A stretch of DNA of 64,000 bases from Sulfitobacter donghicola DSW-25 = KCTC 12864 = JCM 14565 (GCF_000622405.1 NZ_JASF01000005.1:62001-126000); one strand, 5' to 3'; counted from the first letter of the stretch, positions 8,812 through 17,348 are shown. Notes: generated by a model not told the origin, from the sequence alone. Made by a program: numbers and translations.

Positions 8812-9534
8812 ATGACTCTACCCATCATGCCCCTTCTCACCATCGAGCTGCTGATCGCGCTGGTCTGTGCGCATCTGCTGGCCGATTTTGTGTTTCAAAC
8901 GACAAATATGGTGATCAACAAACACCGCCCCGTGTTTATGCTGATGCATGGAATACATGTGTTTGCCCTGACGGCGCTGCTGTCGGGTGGTGCGATGGTG
9001 CTAAGCCTTGGCATTGCGCTGACACATGTTGCCATCGACACGGTCAAGGTGCGCTTTGCCCCTGATGACCTGCGCAGCTATCTGGTGGATCAGGCCGCGC
9101 ATCTGGTTGTGCTGCTGCTTGCCGTGATGTGGCTGCCCGACGCGCTGTTAGAGCCTTGGTGGCCGCCCCTTAGCACCGATATGATACAGGTCGCGCTGGT
9201 CACCAGCGGGCTGATTACAGCGACCATGGCGGGGGGCCCTGCGGTTGGGCACCTGATGGCGCGCTACAAATTTGCCGCCCAGCCTGACGGGTTGGAATAT
9301 GCGGGCCGCATCATCGGGTTGATGGAACGGGGGCTTATCTTTTTGATGGTGATGATCGGCGAGCCCTCTGGCATCGGCTTCCTGATCGCCGCAAAATCCA
9401 TTTTGCGTTTTGACACCGTTTCACGCGACCAAAAGATGAGCGAATATGTCATCATCGGCACGCTTGCCTCATTCGGTTGGGCGCTGGCGGCCAGCTTTGC
9501 CACCATGGCCACACTGGCTGCGCTGGGCTACTAA
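8812..9534 (+). CDS. DUF3307-family membrane protein
   Basis: 240 residues, with about six hydrophobic segments. The N-terminus ALVCAHLLADFVFQT and the following HxxxH-type MLMHGIHVF, LTHVAIDTVKV and the late FLIAAKSILRFDTVSRDQKMSEYVIIGTLASFGWA match the DUF3307 pattern as I know it. Function is unknown. The His- and Asp-rich segments sit inside or next to membrane helices, which is unusual for a simple anchor and could mean metal or proton handling. It is probably co-transcribed with the SatD-like gene. Confidence 0.75.
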   Translation: MTLPIMPLLTIELLIALVCAHLLADFVFQTTNMVINKHRPVFMLMHGIHVFALTALLSGGAMVLSLGIALTHVAIDTVKVRFAPDDLRSYLVDQAAHLVVLLLAVMWLPDALLEPWWPPLSTDMIQVALVTSGLITATMAGGPAVGHLMARYKFAAQPDGLEYAGRIIGLMERGLIFLMVMIGEPSGIGFLIAAKSILRFDTVSRDQKMSEYVIIGTLASFGWALAASFATMATLAALGY

Positions 9535-9587
9535 CCTCTTGAGATCATCCCCCCCTCGCCCTATCTAGGGGTAAAGGAGCACAAAAC

Positions 9588-9950
9588 ATGTTCGGTATTC
9601 CAGGCAAACAAGCGGTCAGTATGACCGATAAAGCAGCAGCGCAAATCATCAAACTGATGACCGCCAAAGGCCATGCAGGCCTGCGTATTGGCGTGAAAAA
9701 AGGCGGCTGCGCGGGTATGGAATATACCATGGAATATGTGGACGAGGCCGATCCCAATGACGAAGTCGTCACACAAGACGGCGCCTGCGTGATGATCGCG
9801 CCCATGGCGCAGATGTTTTTGTTTGGCACTGAAATCGACTATGAAACCTCGCTGCTGGAAAGCGGGTTCAAGTTTAACAACCCTAATGTCTCCGAGGCAT
9901 GCGGGTGCGGTGAATCCATCAAATTTGACGACTCTCTCTTTGCAAAATGA
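9588..9950 (+). CDS. A-type Fe-S cluster carrier (SufA/IscA family)
   Basis: 120 residues, the usual length. The three cluster-ligand cysteines are present: GGCAGMEY and the C-terminal ACGCGES. The upstream gap contains AAAGGAG for a strong ribosome site. It carries or transfers Fe-S clusters to apo-proteins. It overlaps the TfoX-N gene by four bases (ATGA). Confidence 0.93.
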   Translation: MFGIPGKQAVSMTDKAAAQIIKLMTAKGHAGLRIGVKKGGCAGMEYTMEYVDEADPNDEVVTQDGACVMIAPMAQMFLFGTEIDYETSLLESGFKFNNPNVSEACGCGESIKFDDSLFAK

Positions 9951-10276
9951 GCCTTGGCGAAGCGGATATGTCCTTCGCCCGCGAGCTGCTCTCTGACATC
10001 CCCGATCTAACCACCCGCCGCATGTTCGGCGGCATGGGGCTCTATTCCGAAGGGGTGATATTTGCCCTAATGATGTCGGATGGGCGGCTGATGCTCAAAG
10101 CGGCCAAAGGCCCGTTTGCCGATCGTATGGCCGCGCTTGGCGGTGAGGAATGGACCTATACCCGCAAAAGCGGCACGCAATCTGCCATGCCCTATTGGAC
10201 CCTGCCAGACGCCTATCTGGATGACCCAGAAGAGGCCTGCGCCCTTGCGCGCGAAGCCTTGGACGCGCTGCGCTAG
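9947..10276 (+). CDS. TfoX N-terminal domain protein
   Basis: 109 residues covering only the TfoX/Sxy N-terminal domain: LTTRRMFGGMGLYSEGVIFALM, LMLKA and MPYWTLPDAYLDDPEEACALAREA. In gamma-proteobacteria Sxy promotes competence with CRP; stand-alone N domains in alphaproteobacteria are of unknown role. Start overlaps the SufA-type gene (ATGA), and the stop overlaps the tail of the oppositely oriented HD gene by four bases. Confidence 0.87.
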   Translation: MSLGEADMSFARELLSDIPDLTTRRMFGGMGLYSEGVIFALMMSDGRLMLKAAKGPFADRMAALGGEEWTYTRKSGTQSAMPYWTLPDAYLDDPEEACALAREALDALR

Positions 10277-10899
10277 ACCAGCACCTCGGCCAGCAACTGA
10301 TCGCGGAAGGTTTTCATAAAGGCCACCCGCTGCGCCGCCATGTCGCGGGCTGTGGCGGTGTTGAGAGTCTCGGCCACGCGCAGCAGCTTGACCTCGAAAT
10401 GATCCAGCGCATAGGCGCGGTCATCTAGGGCGCGGCTGTCACCCATGGGATCGCCACCATGAAACAGCGCGCCGCCCATCTGGCCAGACACATTGAAACA
10501 GCGCGCAATGCCCAAGGCGCCCAAAGCCTCTAGGCGATCCGCGTCTTGCACCACCTGCGCCTCGATTGTGCGCGGGGTGACACCTGCGGAAAAGCTATGG
10601 GCCTCAATGGCATGGGCGGCCATGCTCACGCGGTTTGGCGTCATGCCTTGGGCGTTTAGAAACTGCGTTGCATGGGCGGCAGACAGGGCTGCGGCCTGCG
10701 CACGCTGGGGGCTGTCTTTGGGGGGATTGATGATGTCGTGCAGGAAACAGGCCGCCTCGATCACCTCCAGATCGCCGCCCTCAGCTGCTGCGATCTTTTG
10801 CGCCAAGGCCCAGACGCGGCGCAAATGCCAGACATCATGCGCCCCATCTGTCTGCGTGCCCCATACGCGCAGCACTTCGGCCTCGTAATGCGCGCTCAT
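10273..10899 (-). CDS. HD-domain phosphohydrolase
   Basis: 208 residues. Metal-binding residues typical of the HD family are visible: His in DVWHLRRV, the HD doublet in CFLHDIINPP, and Asp in VQDADRLEALGALG. It resembles the YedJ-type subfamily that is thought to act on nucleotides or other phosphate compounds, but the substrate is unknown. It overlaps the upstream oxygenase gene by four bases (ATGA), so the two are translationally coupled. Confidence 0.88.
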   Translation of the reverse strand: MSAHYEAEVLRVWGTQTDGAHDVWHLRRVWALAQKIAAAEGGDLEVIEAACFLHDIINPPKDSPQRAQAAALSAAHATQFLNAQGMTPNRVSMAAHAIEAHSFSAGVTPRTIEAQVVQDADRLEALGALGIARCFNVSGQMGGALFHGGDPMGDSRALDDRAYALDHFEVKLLRVAETLNTATARDMAAQRVAFMKTFRDQLLAEVLV

Positions 10900-11801
10900 T
10901 TCTTGTTCAGGTGCACATAGGTTTCCTCATACCGCGCCGCGAGGTGCTCCCCCGCCAGCACAACCTGATCCGTGCCCATGGGGCCAACGTTTGTATCATG
11001 TGAGGGGTTAAAGAACAGCGGCACTGAGATGCGTTCATTCAGCCCGCCAACAACGCGGTGGGGCGTTGCGCGCACACGGCCATCGGTCCAGACCTCCATC
11101 ATCTCGCCAAAGTTGATCACAAAGGTTCCCGGCTCGGCGCTGATCGGGATCCAGCCGCCCCCACGTTTGCGCACCTCTAACCCCGGAGAGCCATCGGTGG
11201 CCAGCAAGGTCAGGCAACCATAGTCGGTGTGGGTTGCGATGCCGAAATCCTTTGCCCCTGCCCAATCAGGGCGTGAGGGGTAATAGTTGCCACGCAGCAA
11301 AGCCATCGGGGTCTCGAACCCTTCATCAAACGCATCACGGGGCGCACCGATAGATTGCGCCACGCCGCGCAGCACCGACATGGCAACGCCGCGTGCCTCG
11401 TTGTAATAGCTGCTGATGATAGATTTGAACGCGGGTGGGTTTTGCGGCCAGACGTTGGGCGCATAAACCGACATCTCGCGCAGCGGATTATCCGCAGGCA
11501 GGCTCACCCCGCTGTCAAAATATTGTTTGTAATCGGGATTTGCATCCGGATCGACCTGTTCAGACCCCGCAGCGCCCCAGCCACGGTTCGACCCCGTGTT
11601 GGCCATGTTATAGGCTTGCTTTTCCGCCTCAGGGAGTTTGAAAAAGCTGCGATAGCATTCGATCACCTCTTTTACACGCGCGCCGCTAAGGGCTGTGTTG
11701 TGAACCGTGGCAAAGCCAACACCGGTTGCAGCATCGTGCATCGCCTCAACCGCAGCGGGGTCACTTGCGCGAAGCGCTTGCAAATCAATAGACGGGATCA
11801 T
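10896..11801 (-). CDS. 2-oxoglutarate/Fe(II) dioxygenase, isopenicillin N synthase-like
   Basis: 301 residues. A DIOX-N-type N-terminal segment (GFATVHNTALS...RSFFKLPEAEKQAY) is followed by the jelly-roll core with Fe ligands HTDYG and ATPHRV, and the co-substrate Arg in RISVPLFFNPS. Start 11801 has GGAGAAGG upstream. Members oxidise very diverse small molecules, including nucleobases and plant-type metabolites, so no substrate is claimed. It is transcribed divergently from tpiA and coupled to the HD hydrolase gene, which hints at a two-step salvage or catabolic role. Confidence 0.87.
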   Translation of the reverse strand: MIPSIDLQALRASDPAAVEAMHDAATGVGFATVHNTALSGARVKEVIECYRSFFKLPEAEKQAYNMANTGSNRGWGAAGSEQVDPDANPDYKQYFDSGVSLPADNPLREMSVYAPNVWPQNPPAFKSIISSYYNEARGVAMSVLRGVAQSIGAPRDAFDEGFETPMALLRGNYYPSRPDWAGAKDFGIATHTDYGCLTLLATDGSPGLEVRKRGGGWIPISAEPGTFVINFGEMMEVWTDGRVRATPHRVVGGLNERISVPLFFNPSHDTNVGPMGTDQVVLAGEHLAARYEETYVHLNKK

Positions 11802-11917
11802 CGCCTTCTCCTTACTTATTTGCGCTCTCCTACCCTTTGCAGCCTCCCGCGCCAACCCAATCGTTGAAAACCCCTGTGTTGCAGTGGTAGAGACAGGAAA
11901 CAAACAAGGGGCGATAG

Positions 11918-12667
11918 ATGCGACGCAAACTGGCAGCAGGCAATTGGAAGATGAACGGAACCGCAGCAAGCCTTGCGGAACTGGAGGCGCTAAAGGCTCT
12001 GATGCCCGAGAATGCACCGGATGTGTTGATCTGCCCGCCTGCCCCTTTGCTGTTTCGTGCAAATGAGGCCGCGCGCGCAACCGGCATCCAGATCGGCGCC
12101 CAAGATTGCCATGCACAAAACAGCGGTGCGTTTACGGGCGATATCTCGGCCGCGATGATTGCCGACACGGGGGCCTCGCACGTGATTGTCGGCCACTCGG
12201 AACGGCGCGAAGCCTATGAAGAGCATGACAGCGATGTGCGCAAGAAAGCCAAAGCCGCATGGGCGGCGGGCCTCACGGCGGTGATTTGCATCGGCGAAAG
12301 CGCGGATAACCACAGTGCGAACAACACGCTGGATATTATTGCGGGGCAGCTGGCGGGCTCTCTTCCTGATGGGATGACGGCCACCAACACGGTGATCGCC
12401 TATGAACCGATCTGGGCCATTGGTACGGGCAAAGTGCCCACGCTGGAGCAGATTGTGGAGGTGCATGATTTCATCCGCGGCAAGATCATCAGCCGCTTTG
12501 GTGCTGAAATCGGCGATATGATCCCGCTGCTTTATGGCGGCTCGGTCAAACCCGACAATGCGGCTATGATTTTCAAAGCGGAAAATGTGGATGGTGCATT
12601 GGTTGGTGGCGCGTCTTTGAAGGCTGCGGATTTTGCGCCGATCATTTCGGCCTTGGCTGACAGCTAA
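11918..12667 (+). CDS. tpiA: Triosephosphate isomerase
   Basis: 249 residues. All catalytic blocks are present: Lys in AGNWKMNG, His in GHSERRE and Glu in YEPIWAIGTG, with the phosphate-binding LYGGSVKPDN and GALVGGASL. It interconverts dihydroxyacetone phosphate and glyceraldehyde 3-phosphate, matching the two gap genes and tkt elsewhere in the window. A bidirectional terminator separates it from dctM. Confidence 0.98.
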   Translation: MRRKLAAGNWKMNGTAASLAELEALKALMPENAPDVLICPPAPLLFRANEAARATGIQIGAQDCHAQNSGAFTGDISAAMIADTGASHVIVGHSERREAYEEHDSDVRKKAKAAWAAGLTAVICIGESADNHSANNTLDIIAGQLAGSLPDGMTATNTVIAYEPIWAIGTGKVPTLEQIVEVHDFIRGKIISRFGAEIGDMIPLLYGGSVKPDNAAMIFKAENVDGALVGGASLKAADFAPIISALADS

Positions 12668-12694
12668 CACCGCGATCCAAACGTTTAGGCACAA

Positions 12695-12731
12695 AAAAGG
12701 GGCGCCAGCGATAATCGCGGGCGCCCCTTTT
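12695..12731. terminator. Bidirectional terminator between tpiA and dctM
   Basis: GGGGCGCC (12699-12706) pairs perfectly with GGCGCCCC (12720-12727), with an A-run on the left and TTTT on the right, so it can stop transcription from either side. Confidence 0.88.
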
Positions 12732-12746
12732 GTCATTTCAGTCACC

Positions 12747-14123
12747 CTATTTGGTGATGATCTCAGGCCCCATCATCATCGTGGGTAGCCACGTTGATAG
12801 GAATGGGATGTAGGTCACCATAATCAGGAAGACAAAGAGGACCGCAAGGAATGGCAGCGCTGCGCGCACAACATTCATCATTGGCATATTCGCCACGCCC
12901 GAGGTCACAAACAGGTTGAGCCCAACTGGCGGCGTGATCATCCCGATCTCCATGTTCACCACCATGATGATACCAAGGTGGATCGGATCAATCCCCAGCT
13001 CGATTGCGATGGGGAACACCAGTGGTGCCACGATCACCAACAGGCCTGAGGGCTCCATAAACTGGCCACCGATCAGCAGGATCACGTTAACGATGACCAA
13101 GAACATCACAGGGCCAAAGCCCGCGTTCAGCATCGCCGCCGAAATCTGCTGTGGGATTTGCTCATCCGTTAGAACGTGCTTGAGGATCAGCGCGTTGGCG
13201 ATGATGAACATCAAGGTCACCGTCAGCTTGCCCGCTTCAAACAGCGTGTCGCGTGTATCGCGGTGGAAAAACACCGTCAGCAACGCCTTTGGCTTTTCCC
13301 ATAGCGCAAGGTTACGCCCTTCGCCCTTTACATGCAGCGGCCCCATATCGCGGTAAACGAAAGAGGAGATCAGGAAGGCATAGACCGCCGCCACCGCCGC
13401 CGCTTCTGTCGGGGTAAAGATACCGCCATAGATGCCGCCCAAGATGATCACGATCAAGAACAGGCCCCAGCCCGCCTCAAAACCAGCTGAGCGCACTTCG
13501 CCCCAGCCGCGCCATTCGCCCTTGGGCAGGTTACGCACGCGGGCGATGATGTAGATCGTCAGCATCAACATAAAGCCAGCCAGCAAACCCGGAATAACAC
13601 CCGCAAGGAACATCCGCCCCACCGATACATCCGTAGCAGAGGCGTAAACCACCATCACGATGCTGGGCGGGATCAAGATGCCCAACGTACCAGCCACGGC
13701 GATCACACCTGCGGCGAAGTCCTTGGTATAGCCGACTTCGCGCATGCCCACGATCACGATGGAACCAATGGCCACCACCGTTGCAGGGGAAGACCCTGAA
13801 AGGGCTGCGAACAACATGCAGGCAAACACGCCCGCAATCGCCAGACCACCGGGCAAATGCCCCACCAGCGCGATGGAAAAGCGGATGATCCGCCGCGCCA
13901 CGCCGCCCGTAGACATAAAGCTGGAAGCAAGGATGAAGAACGGGATCGCCAGCAGCGTATAGTGCCCCGCCATCGCCTGAAAGAAGGTCTGAGCAATCGA
14001 CGCCATAGACGTATCTGACAGCGCCAGCAGGAACAAAATGGAGGATAGGCCCAAAGAGATGGCGATCGGCACACCGATCAACATCAGGCCTACGACCATG
14101 GCAAAAAGAATAATGACTTCCAT
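12747..14123 (-). CDS. dctM: TRAP transporter large permease DctM
   Basis: 458 residues with about 12 hydrophobic segments, the usual DctM topology. Family signatures include GVPIAISLGLS near the N-terminus, LSGSSPATVVAIGSI, GILIPPSI and, near the end, NMEIGMITPPVGLNLFV. It forms the ion-coupled pore of a tripartite C4-dicarboxylate-type importer with DctQ and DctP. It starts four bases after the dctQ stop and ends before the shared terminator. Confidence 0.95.
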   Translation of the reverse strand: MEVIILFAMVVGLMLIGVPIAISLGLSSILFLLALSDTSMASIAQTFFQAMAGHYTLLAIPFFILASSFMSTGGVARRIIRFSIALVGHLPGGLAIAGVFACMLFAALSGSSPATVVAIGSIVIVGMREVGYTKDFAAGVIAVAGTLGILIPPSIVMVVYASATDVSVGRMFLAGVIPGLLAGFMLMLTIYIIARVRNLPKGEWRGWGEVRSAGFEAGWGLFLIVIILGGIYGGIFTPTEAAAVAAVYAFLISSFVYRDMGPLHVKGEGRNLALWEKPKALLTVFFHRDTRDTLFEAGKLTVTLMFIIANALILKHVLTDEQIPQQISAAMLNAGFGPVMFLVIVNVILLIGGQFMEPSGLLVIVAPLVFPIAIELGIDPIHLGIIMVVNMEIGMITPPVGLNLFVTSGVANMPMMNVVRAALPFLAVLFVFLIMVTYIPFLSTWLPTMMMGPEIITK

Positions 14124-14127
14124 GGGA

Positions 14128-14808
14128 TCAGCTCTCCGCGTTCATATGTTTGACTTCATCGACCATGTCTTCGACTTCATGGCTCACGATCAGCGCGTGT
14201 TGACGCCCTTGGGCAACTTTAATCACCGCCTGAACAAACCGCAGCAGCAACAGCGCCGCCCCAAAGGGTAGCATCGCATAGGGGATGAAGCGGGGCAGTT
14301 TTTCGTATTCCTCACCCTCATTCATGATCGGCTCGATAAAGCGCAGCCATTCTGGGATCGGGATGTCGATGACTTCGTACCACGCCTGATCGCGGCTGTT
14401 TTCAAACCCCGTCGGGAACCAACGCCCGCTGGTGGCATCAAGCCCTGCAAAAGGCGCCCAGTAATCCCACGCGCCCTTTAGCAACAGGCCCGCATAGGCG
14501 ACACAAATCAGACCAACGACAAAGGCCAAAACCTTGCGCGGCCCTTCGCCAAACAGGTTTACAACGGCATCCACCCCAAGGTGGGCGGTCACTTTGACGG
14601 CGTAGGACATGCCAAACAGCACCAACCACGCAAACAGAAAGGTGACCATCTCAAGGCCCCAAATCAGGCCCGTGTTGAACCCATAGCGTAACACCACGTT
14701 GATAAAGGTGATGAGTGTCATCAACCCGAGGATCAGCGCAATCGCCGTCTCCTCAATTTCGCTTACGATGCGCGCAAGCCCGCTTTGATCAGACGAATGG
14801 CCCGACAT
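14128..14808 (-). CDS. dctQ: TRAP transporter small permease DctQ
   Basis: 226 residues, longer than the typical 160-200. There are four hydrophobic segments, with conserved NVVLRYGFNTGLIWGLEMVTFLFAWLVLFGMSYAVK typical of DctQ in shortened form: VLRYGF and GLEMVTFLF. An insertion of about 50 residues (WAPFAGLDATSGRWF to about EEYEKLPRF) between the third and last membrane segments explains the extra length. Such inserts are known in roseobacter TRAP proteins. The ATG at 14808 follows AGGGGG; an in-frame ATG at 14829 is less likely. Confidence 0.9.
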   Translation of the reverse strand: MSGHSSDQSGLARIVSEIEETAIALILGLMTLITFINVVLRYGFNTGLIWGLEMVTFLFAWLVLFGMSYAVKVTAHLGVDAVVNLFGEGPRKVLAFVVGLICVAYAGLLLKGAWDYWAPFAGLDATSGRWFPTGFENSRDQAWYEVIDIPIPEWLRFIEPIMNEGEEYEKLPRFIPYAMLPFGAALLLLRFVQAVIKVAQGRQHALIVSHEVEDMVDEVKHMNAES

Positions 14809-14850
14809 AGCAAGCACCCCCTGCCTCATTGAATTTCAGAAAATAGGAAA

Positions 14851-14878
14851 GCGGCCAGCCCGTGTTCAGGCTGGCCGC
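14851..14878 (-). terminator. Intercistronic hairpin between dctP and dctQ
   Basis: A perfect 10-bp stem (GCGGCCAGCC with GGCTGGCCGC, 8-base loop) directly after the dctP stop and about 40 bases before dctQ. No T-run follows, so it more likely protects the dctP message 3' end or attenuates dctQM, which would give an excess of binding protein. Confidence 0.6.
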
Positions 14879-14887
14879 AAATGACGC

Positions 14888-15883
14888 TTAGTGCTTGGCG
14901 TTGATCGCCTGCGCTGCGTCTACGTTTTCTTGGCCAACGTCGCCGATGAACTGTTCCCAAACGGGTTTCATCGTCGCAACCCATGCCTCGCGCTGTGCTG
15001 CGTCCAGTTCACGAACAACACCGCCAGCATCCAGAATGGCTTGCTTGGCGTCTGCGTTCACTTGTGTGGACTCAGAGTTGCGCGCGGCAGTTACTTCGCC
15101 AACGATTGTCATCAGCTGCTCACGCACGTCCGCTGGCAGGGAGTCGACCCAATCGGTGGAGGTCACCAGAAGATAGTCGATGATGCCGTGGTTGGTTTCG
15201 GTCACACCGTCCTGAACTTCGAAGAACTTTTTGCCATAGATGTTGGACCATGTGTTCTCTTGGCCATCAACAACGCCAGTCTGCAACGCGCCGTATACTT
15301 CAGAAAATGCCATTGGCTGGGGTGAGCCACCCATCGCCGCCATCTGTGCCTTCAGAACGTCCGAGTTCTGCACGCGGAACTTGAGGCCAGCTGCGTCTGT
15401 TGGCAGGTTCAAAGGCTTGTTTGCAGACATCTGCTTCATGCCGTTGTGCCAGAAGGCAAGGCCCAGCAGGCCGCGGCGTGTCATGGATTCTTTCATCGCC
15501 TGACCTGTTTCAGAGTTCTGGAACTCGTCTACTGCGTCGATGTTTTTGAACATGAACGGCAAGTCAAAGATGCGGAACTGCTTGGTGAACTGTTCGAATT
15601 TGGACAGCGAAGGGGCCGCCATTTGAACATCGCCCTGCAGCAAAGCTTCGAGAACCTGATCATCGTTGTACAGCGTGGAGTTCGGGAAAACTTCCATGCA
15701 GGCTTTGCCGTTCATCTCGTCGTTGACGCGCTGTTCCAGCAAAGAGGCCGCGATGCCTTTTGGGTGCTTGTCAGTGTTGGTGACGTGGCTCAGCTTGATA
15801 ACGATTTCACCATCGTCACAGGCCGCAGAAACGGCGCCAGCAGAAACGGACAGGGCCAGAACGGCCGCAGTGATAAATTTCAT
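14888..15883 (-). CDS. dctP: TRAP transporter periplasmic solute-binding protein DctP
   Basis: 331 residues. A signal peptide (MKFITAAVLALSVSAGAVSA, cleavage before AC) precedes the DctP domain: LSHVTNTDKHPKG, ELLQGDVQMA-type AAPSLSKF, the substrate-contact Arg in GLKFRVQNSDV, and VYGALQTGVVDGQENTWSNI. These features favour the C4-dicarboxylate (succinate, fumarate, malate) subgroup. Start 15883 has GGGAGGAG upstream. It heads dctPQM and faces a 235-base control region with two palindromes; the regulator genes dctBD lie immediately upstream on the same strand. Confidence 0.95.
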   Translation of the reverse strand: MKFITAAVLALSVSAGAVSAACDDGEIVIKLSHVTNTDKHPKGIAASLLEQRVNDEMNGKACMEVFPNSTLYNDDQVLEALLQGDVQMAAPSLSKFEQFTKQFRIFDLPFMFKNIDAVDEFQNSETGQAMKESMTRRGLLGLAFWHNGMKQMSANKPLNLPTDAAGLKFRVQNSDVLKAQMAAMGGSPQPMAFSEVYGALQTGVVDGQENTWSNIYGKKFFEVQDGVTETNHGIIDYLLVTSTDWVDSLPADVREQLMTIVGEVTAARNSESTQVNADAKQAILDAGGVVRELDAAQREAWVATMKPVWEQFIGDVGQENVDAAQAINAKH

Positions 15884-16055
15884 GGTATCTCCTCCCAGGA
15901 GTTCAAAGTCAGACGGCTTGCGCCGCGGTGGCGGTACTATTGGGCGAAGAACCGCACACCACAAGAAGTTGTGAGGAATTGTTTCATTTTGCGTTATTAT
16001 TCAGCGCCTTGCTGCAAATATCAGCACTGTGCAAATGCAGCATTTTAGCGCGATC

Positions 16056-16103
16056 GTGCGAATTCCCGCACCCGCAGCCGCAGCATTGTGCGGAAATCCG
16101 CAC
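16056..16103 (-). promoter_or_regulatory. Two tandem palindromes upstream of dctP (candidate DctD-binding sites)
   Basis: GTGCGGAAATCCGCAC at 16088-16103 and GTGCGAATTCCCGCAC at 16056-16071 share the GTGCG...CGCAC arms. Their centres are 32 bp apart, about three helical turns, so two dimers would sit on the same DNA face. They lie between dctD and dctP and resemble enhancer sites of DctD-type regulators. A third imperfect element (CACAA-N4-TTGTG, 15960-15973) lies closer to dctP. Confidence 0.7.
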
Positions 16104-16118
16104 ACCCCCAAGGGCGAC

Positions 16119-17348
16119 TCAGCCGCGGTAATCCTCGGGTTTGATCCCGTAGCGTGTGCATTTATCGTAAAAAGTCTTGCGCGGCAGCTTGAGCGCGCGC
16201 GCAGCATCGCTGGCCTGCCCCTGCGCCCCTTTCAAGGCCCCTTCGATCAAGGATTGTTCGATCTGGGCAAGCTGTGCAACCAGCCCTACGCCCTCGTCGA
16301 CCTCTGGCGCGTCTGAAACGCCCATGACAAATCGCATGGCCTCGGTCATCAGCGCACGGGCATTGCCGGGCCATTCGCGTGCCATCAAGGCGGCGGTGAT
16401 CTGCGGGGTGATTTCCGGCGCTGGCTGGCCGCTTTGCTCGGCGGCTTGGGCGACATAGCGGCGAAACAGGACCGGAATATCCTTTGGCCGCTCGCTGAGC
16501 GCGGGAATGCGAACAGGCATCACAGCTAGGCGGTAATATAGATCACCGTGAAAGCGCCCCTCGTCCAATTCTATGGCCAAATCACGTGTGCTACCGGCGA
16601 TCAAACGGGTCGCGGGCGCCTCTTCCAATATCTCGAACAAGGCCAGCTGGCTTTGCGCTGGAAGCATATTGATTTCGTCGATAAACAGGCTGCCCCCGTC
16701 GCCATCGCGAAATGCGGCCGCCAGCGTATCGGCGTCCAGATCATGGGCTGCACGTTTCAAAAACGGACGTTTTGAGCGGGTCGAGCTGAGGTGGATGACC
16801 TCGGCGATCTTGGATATCCCTGTTCCTTGGGCCCCGTTGATCAAAACTTCGCCGCCTGCTTGCGCAACCCGCCGCACCTGCCCGCGCAGCGCTTGGGCCA
16901 GATCGGATTCCCCAAAGATCATGCGCGCAGCGGGGTCTCCGCTTTCGATCAATTGACGCAATTCCCGATTTTCCAGAACCAAGGCGCGGTTTTTCAAAGC
17001 CCGCTCAACAACGGCCAGCAAATCTTTGGCAGCGCAGGGTTTTTCCAGAAAATCAAAGGCGCCATCGCCCATCGCCTTTACGGCCATGGGAATATCGCCT
17101 TCCCCCGTCAACAAAATGACAGGCAGGTCGGGATCAATGGCATGGGTATGGGCCAGCAAATGGAAACCGTCCCGCCCCGGCATGCGGATGTCGGAAATAA
17201 TCACCCCTTCAAAATCACGGGTGATATGATCTGCGGCCACCACAAAGGATCCAGCGGCAATACAGCCGATATCGGCCAGCTCTAGCGTCTGTGACAAAGC
17301 TTCGCGGACGGCGGCATCATCATCTACCAACAAGACACGGCGGCTCAT
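16119..17348 (-). CDS. dctD: DctD-type response regulator with degenerate AAA+ domain
   Basis: 409 residues. Receiver domain (1-120): acidic DDD at 9-11, phospho-acceptor D53 in SDIRMPG, T81 and K103. AAA+ domain (about 143-370): Walker A is altered to GAQGTGISK (172-180; normally GxxGTGKE), Walker B LFIDEI (D224 E225) is intact, but the segment that normally carries the sigma-54-contacting GAFTGA loop is missing: PFLKRAAHDLDADTLAAAFRD runs straight into Walker B. The first Arg of the usual FRxDLYYRL finger is also changed (FHGDLYYRL). A Fis-type helix-turn-helix closes the protein (ARALKLPRKTFYDK). It overlaps dctB by ATGA. It probably controls dctPQM, but perhaps not through sigma-54. Confidence 0.88.
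   Translation of the reverse strand: MSRRVLLVDDDAAVREALSQTLELADIGCIAAGSFVVAADHITRDFEGVIISDIRMPGRDGFHLLAHTHAIDPDLPVILLTGEGDIPMAVKAMGDGAFDFLEKPCAAKDLLAVVERALKNRALVLENRELRQLIESGDPAARMIFGESDLAQALRGQVRRVAQAGGEVLINGAQGTGISKIAEVIHLSSTRSKRPFLKRAAHDLDADTLAAAFRDGDGGSLFIDEINMLPAQSQLALFEILEEAPATRLIAGSTRDLAIELDEGRFHGDLYYRLAVMPVRIPALSERPKDIPVLFRRYVAQAAEQSGQPAPEITPQITAALMAREWPGNARALMTEAMRFVMGVSDAPEVDEGVGLVAQLAQIEQSLIEGALKGAQGQASDAARALKLPRKTFYDKCTRYGIKPEDYRG

Noticed and set aside
8161..9534. Full Pycsar anti-phage system
   Set aside because: No cyclic-nucleotide-binding domain in the membrane protein, no other defence genes and a housekeeping setting; kept only as a hypothesis for the pair.
16014..16027. 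Sigma-54 -12/-24 promoter for dctP
   Set aside because: Best candidate on the minus strand is GT-N10-GC, without the invariant GG; too weak to call, and the regulator lacks GAFTGA.
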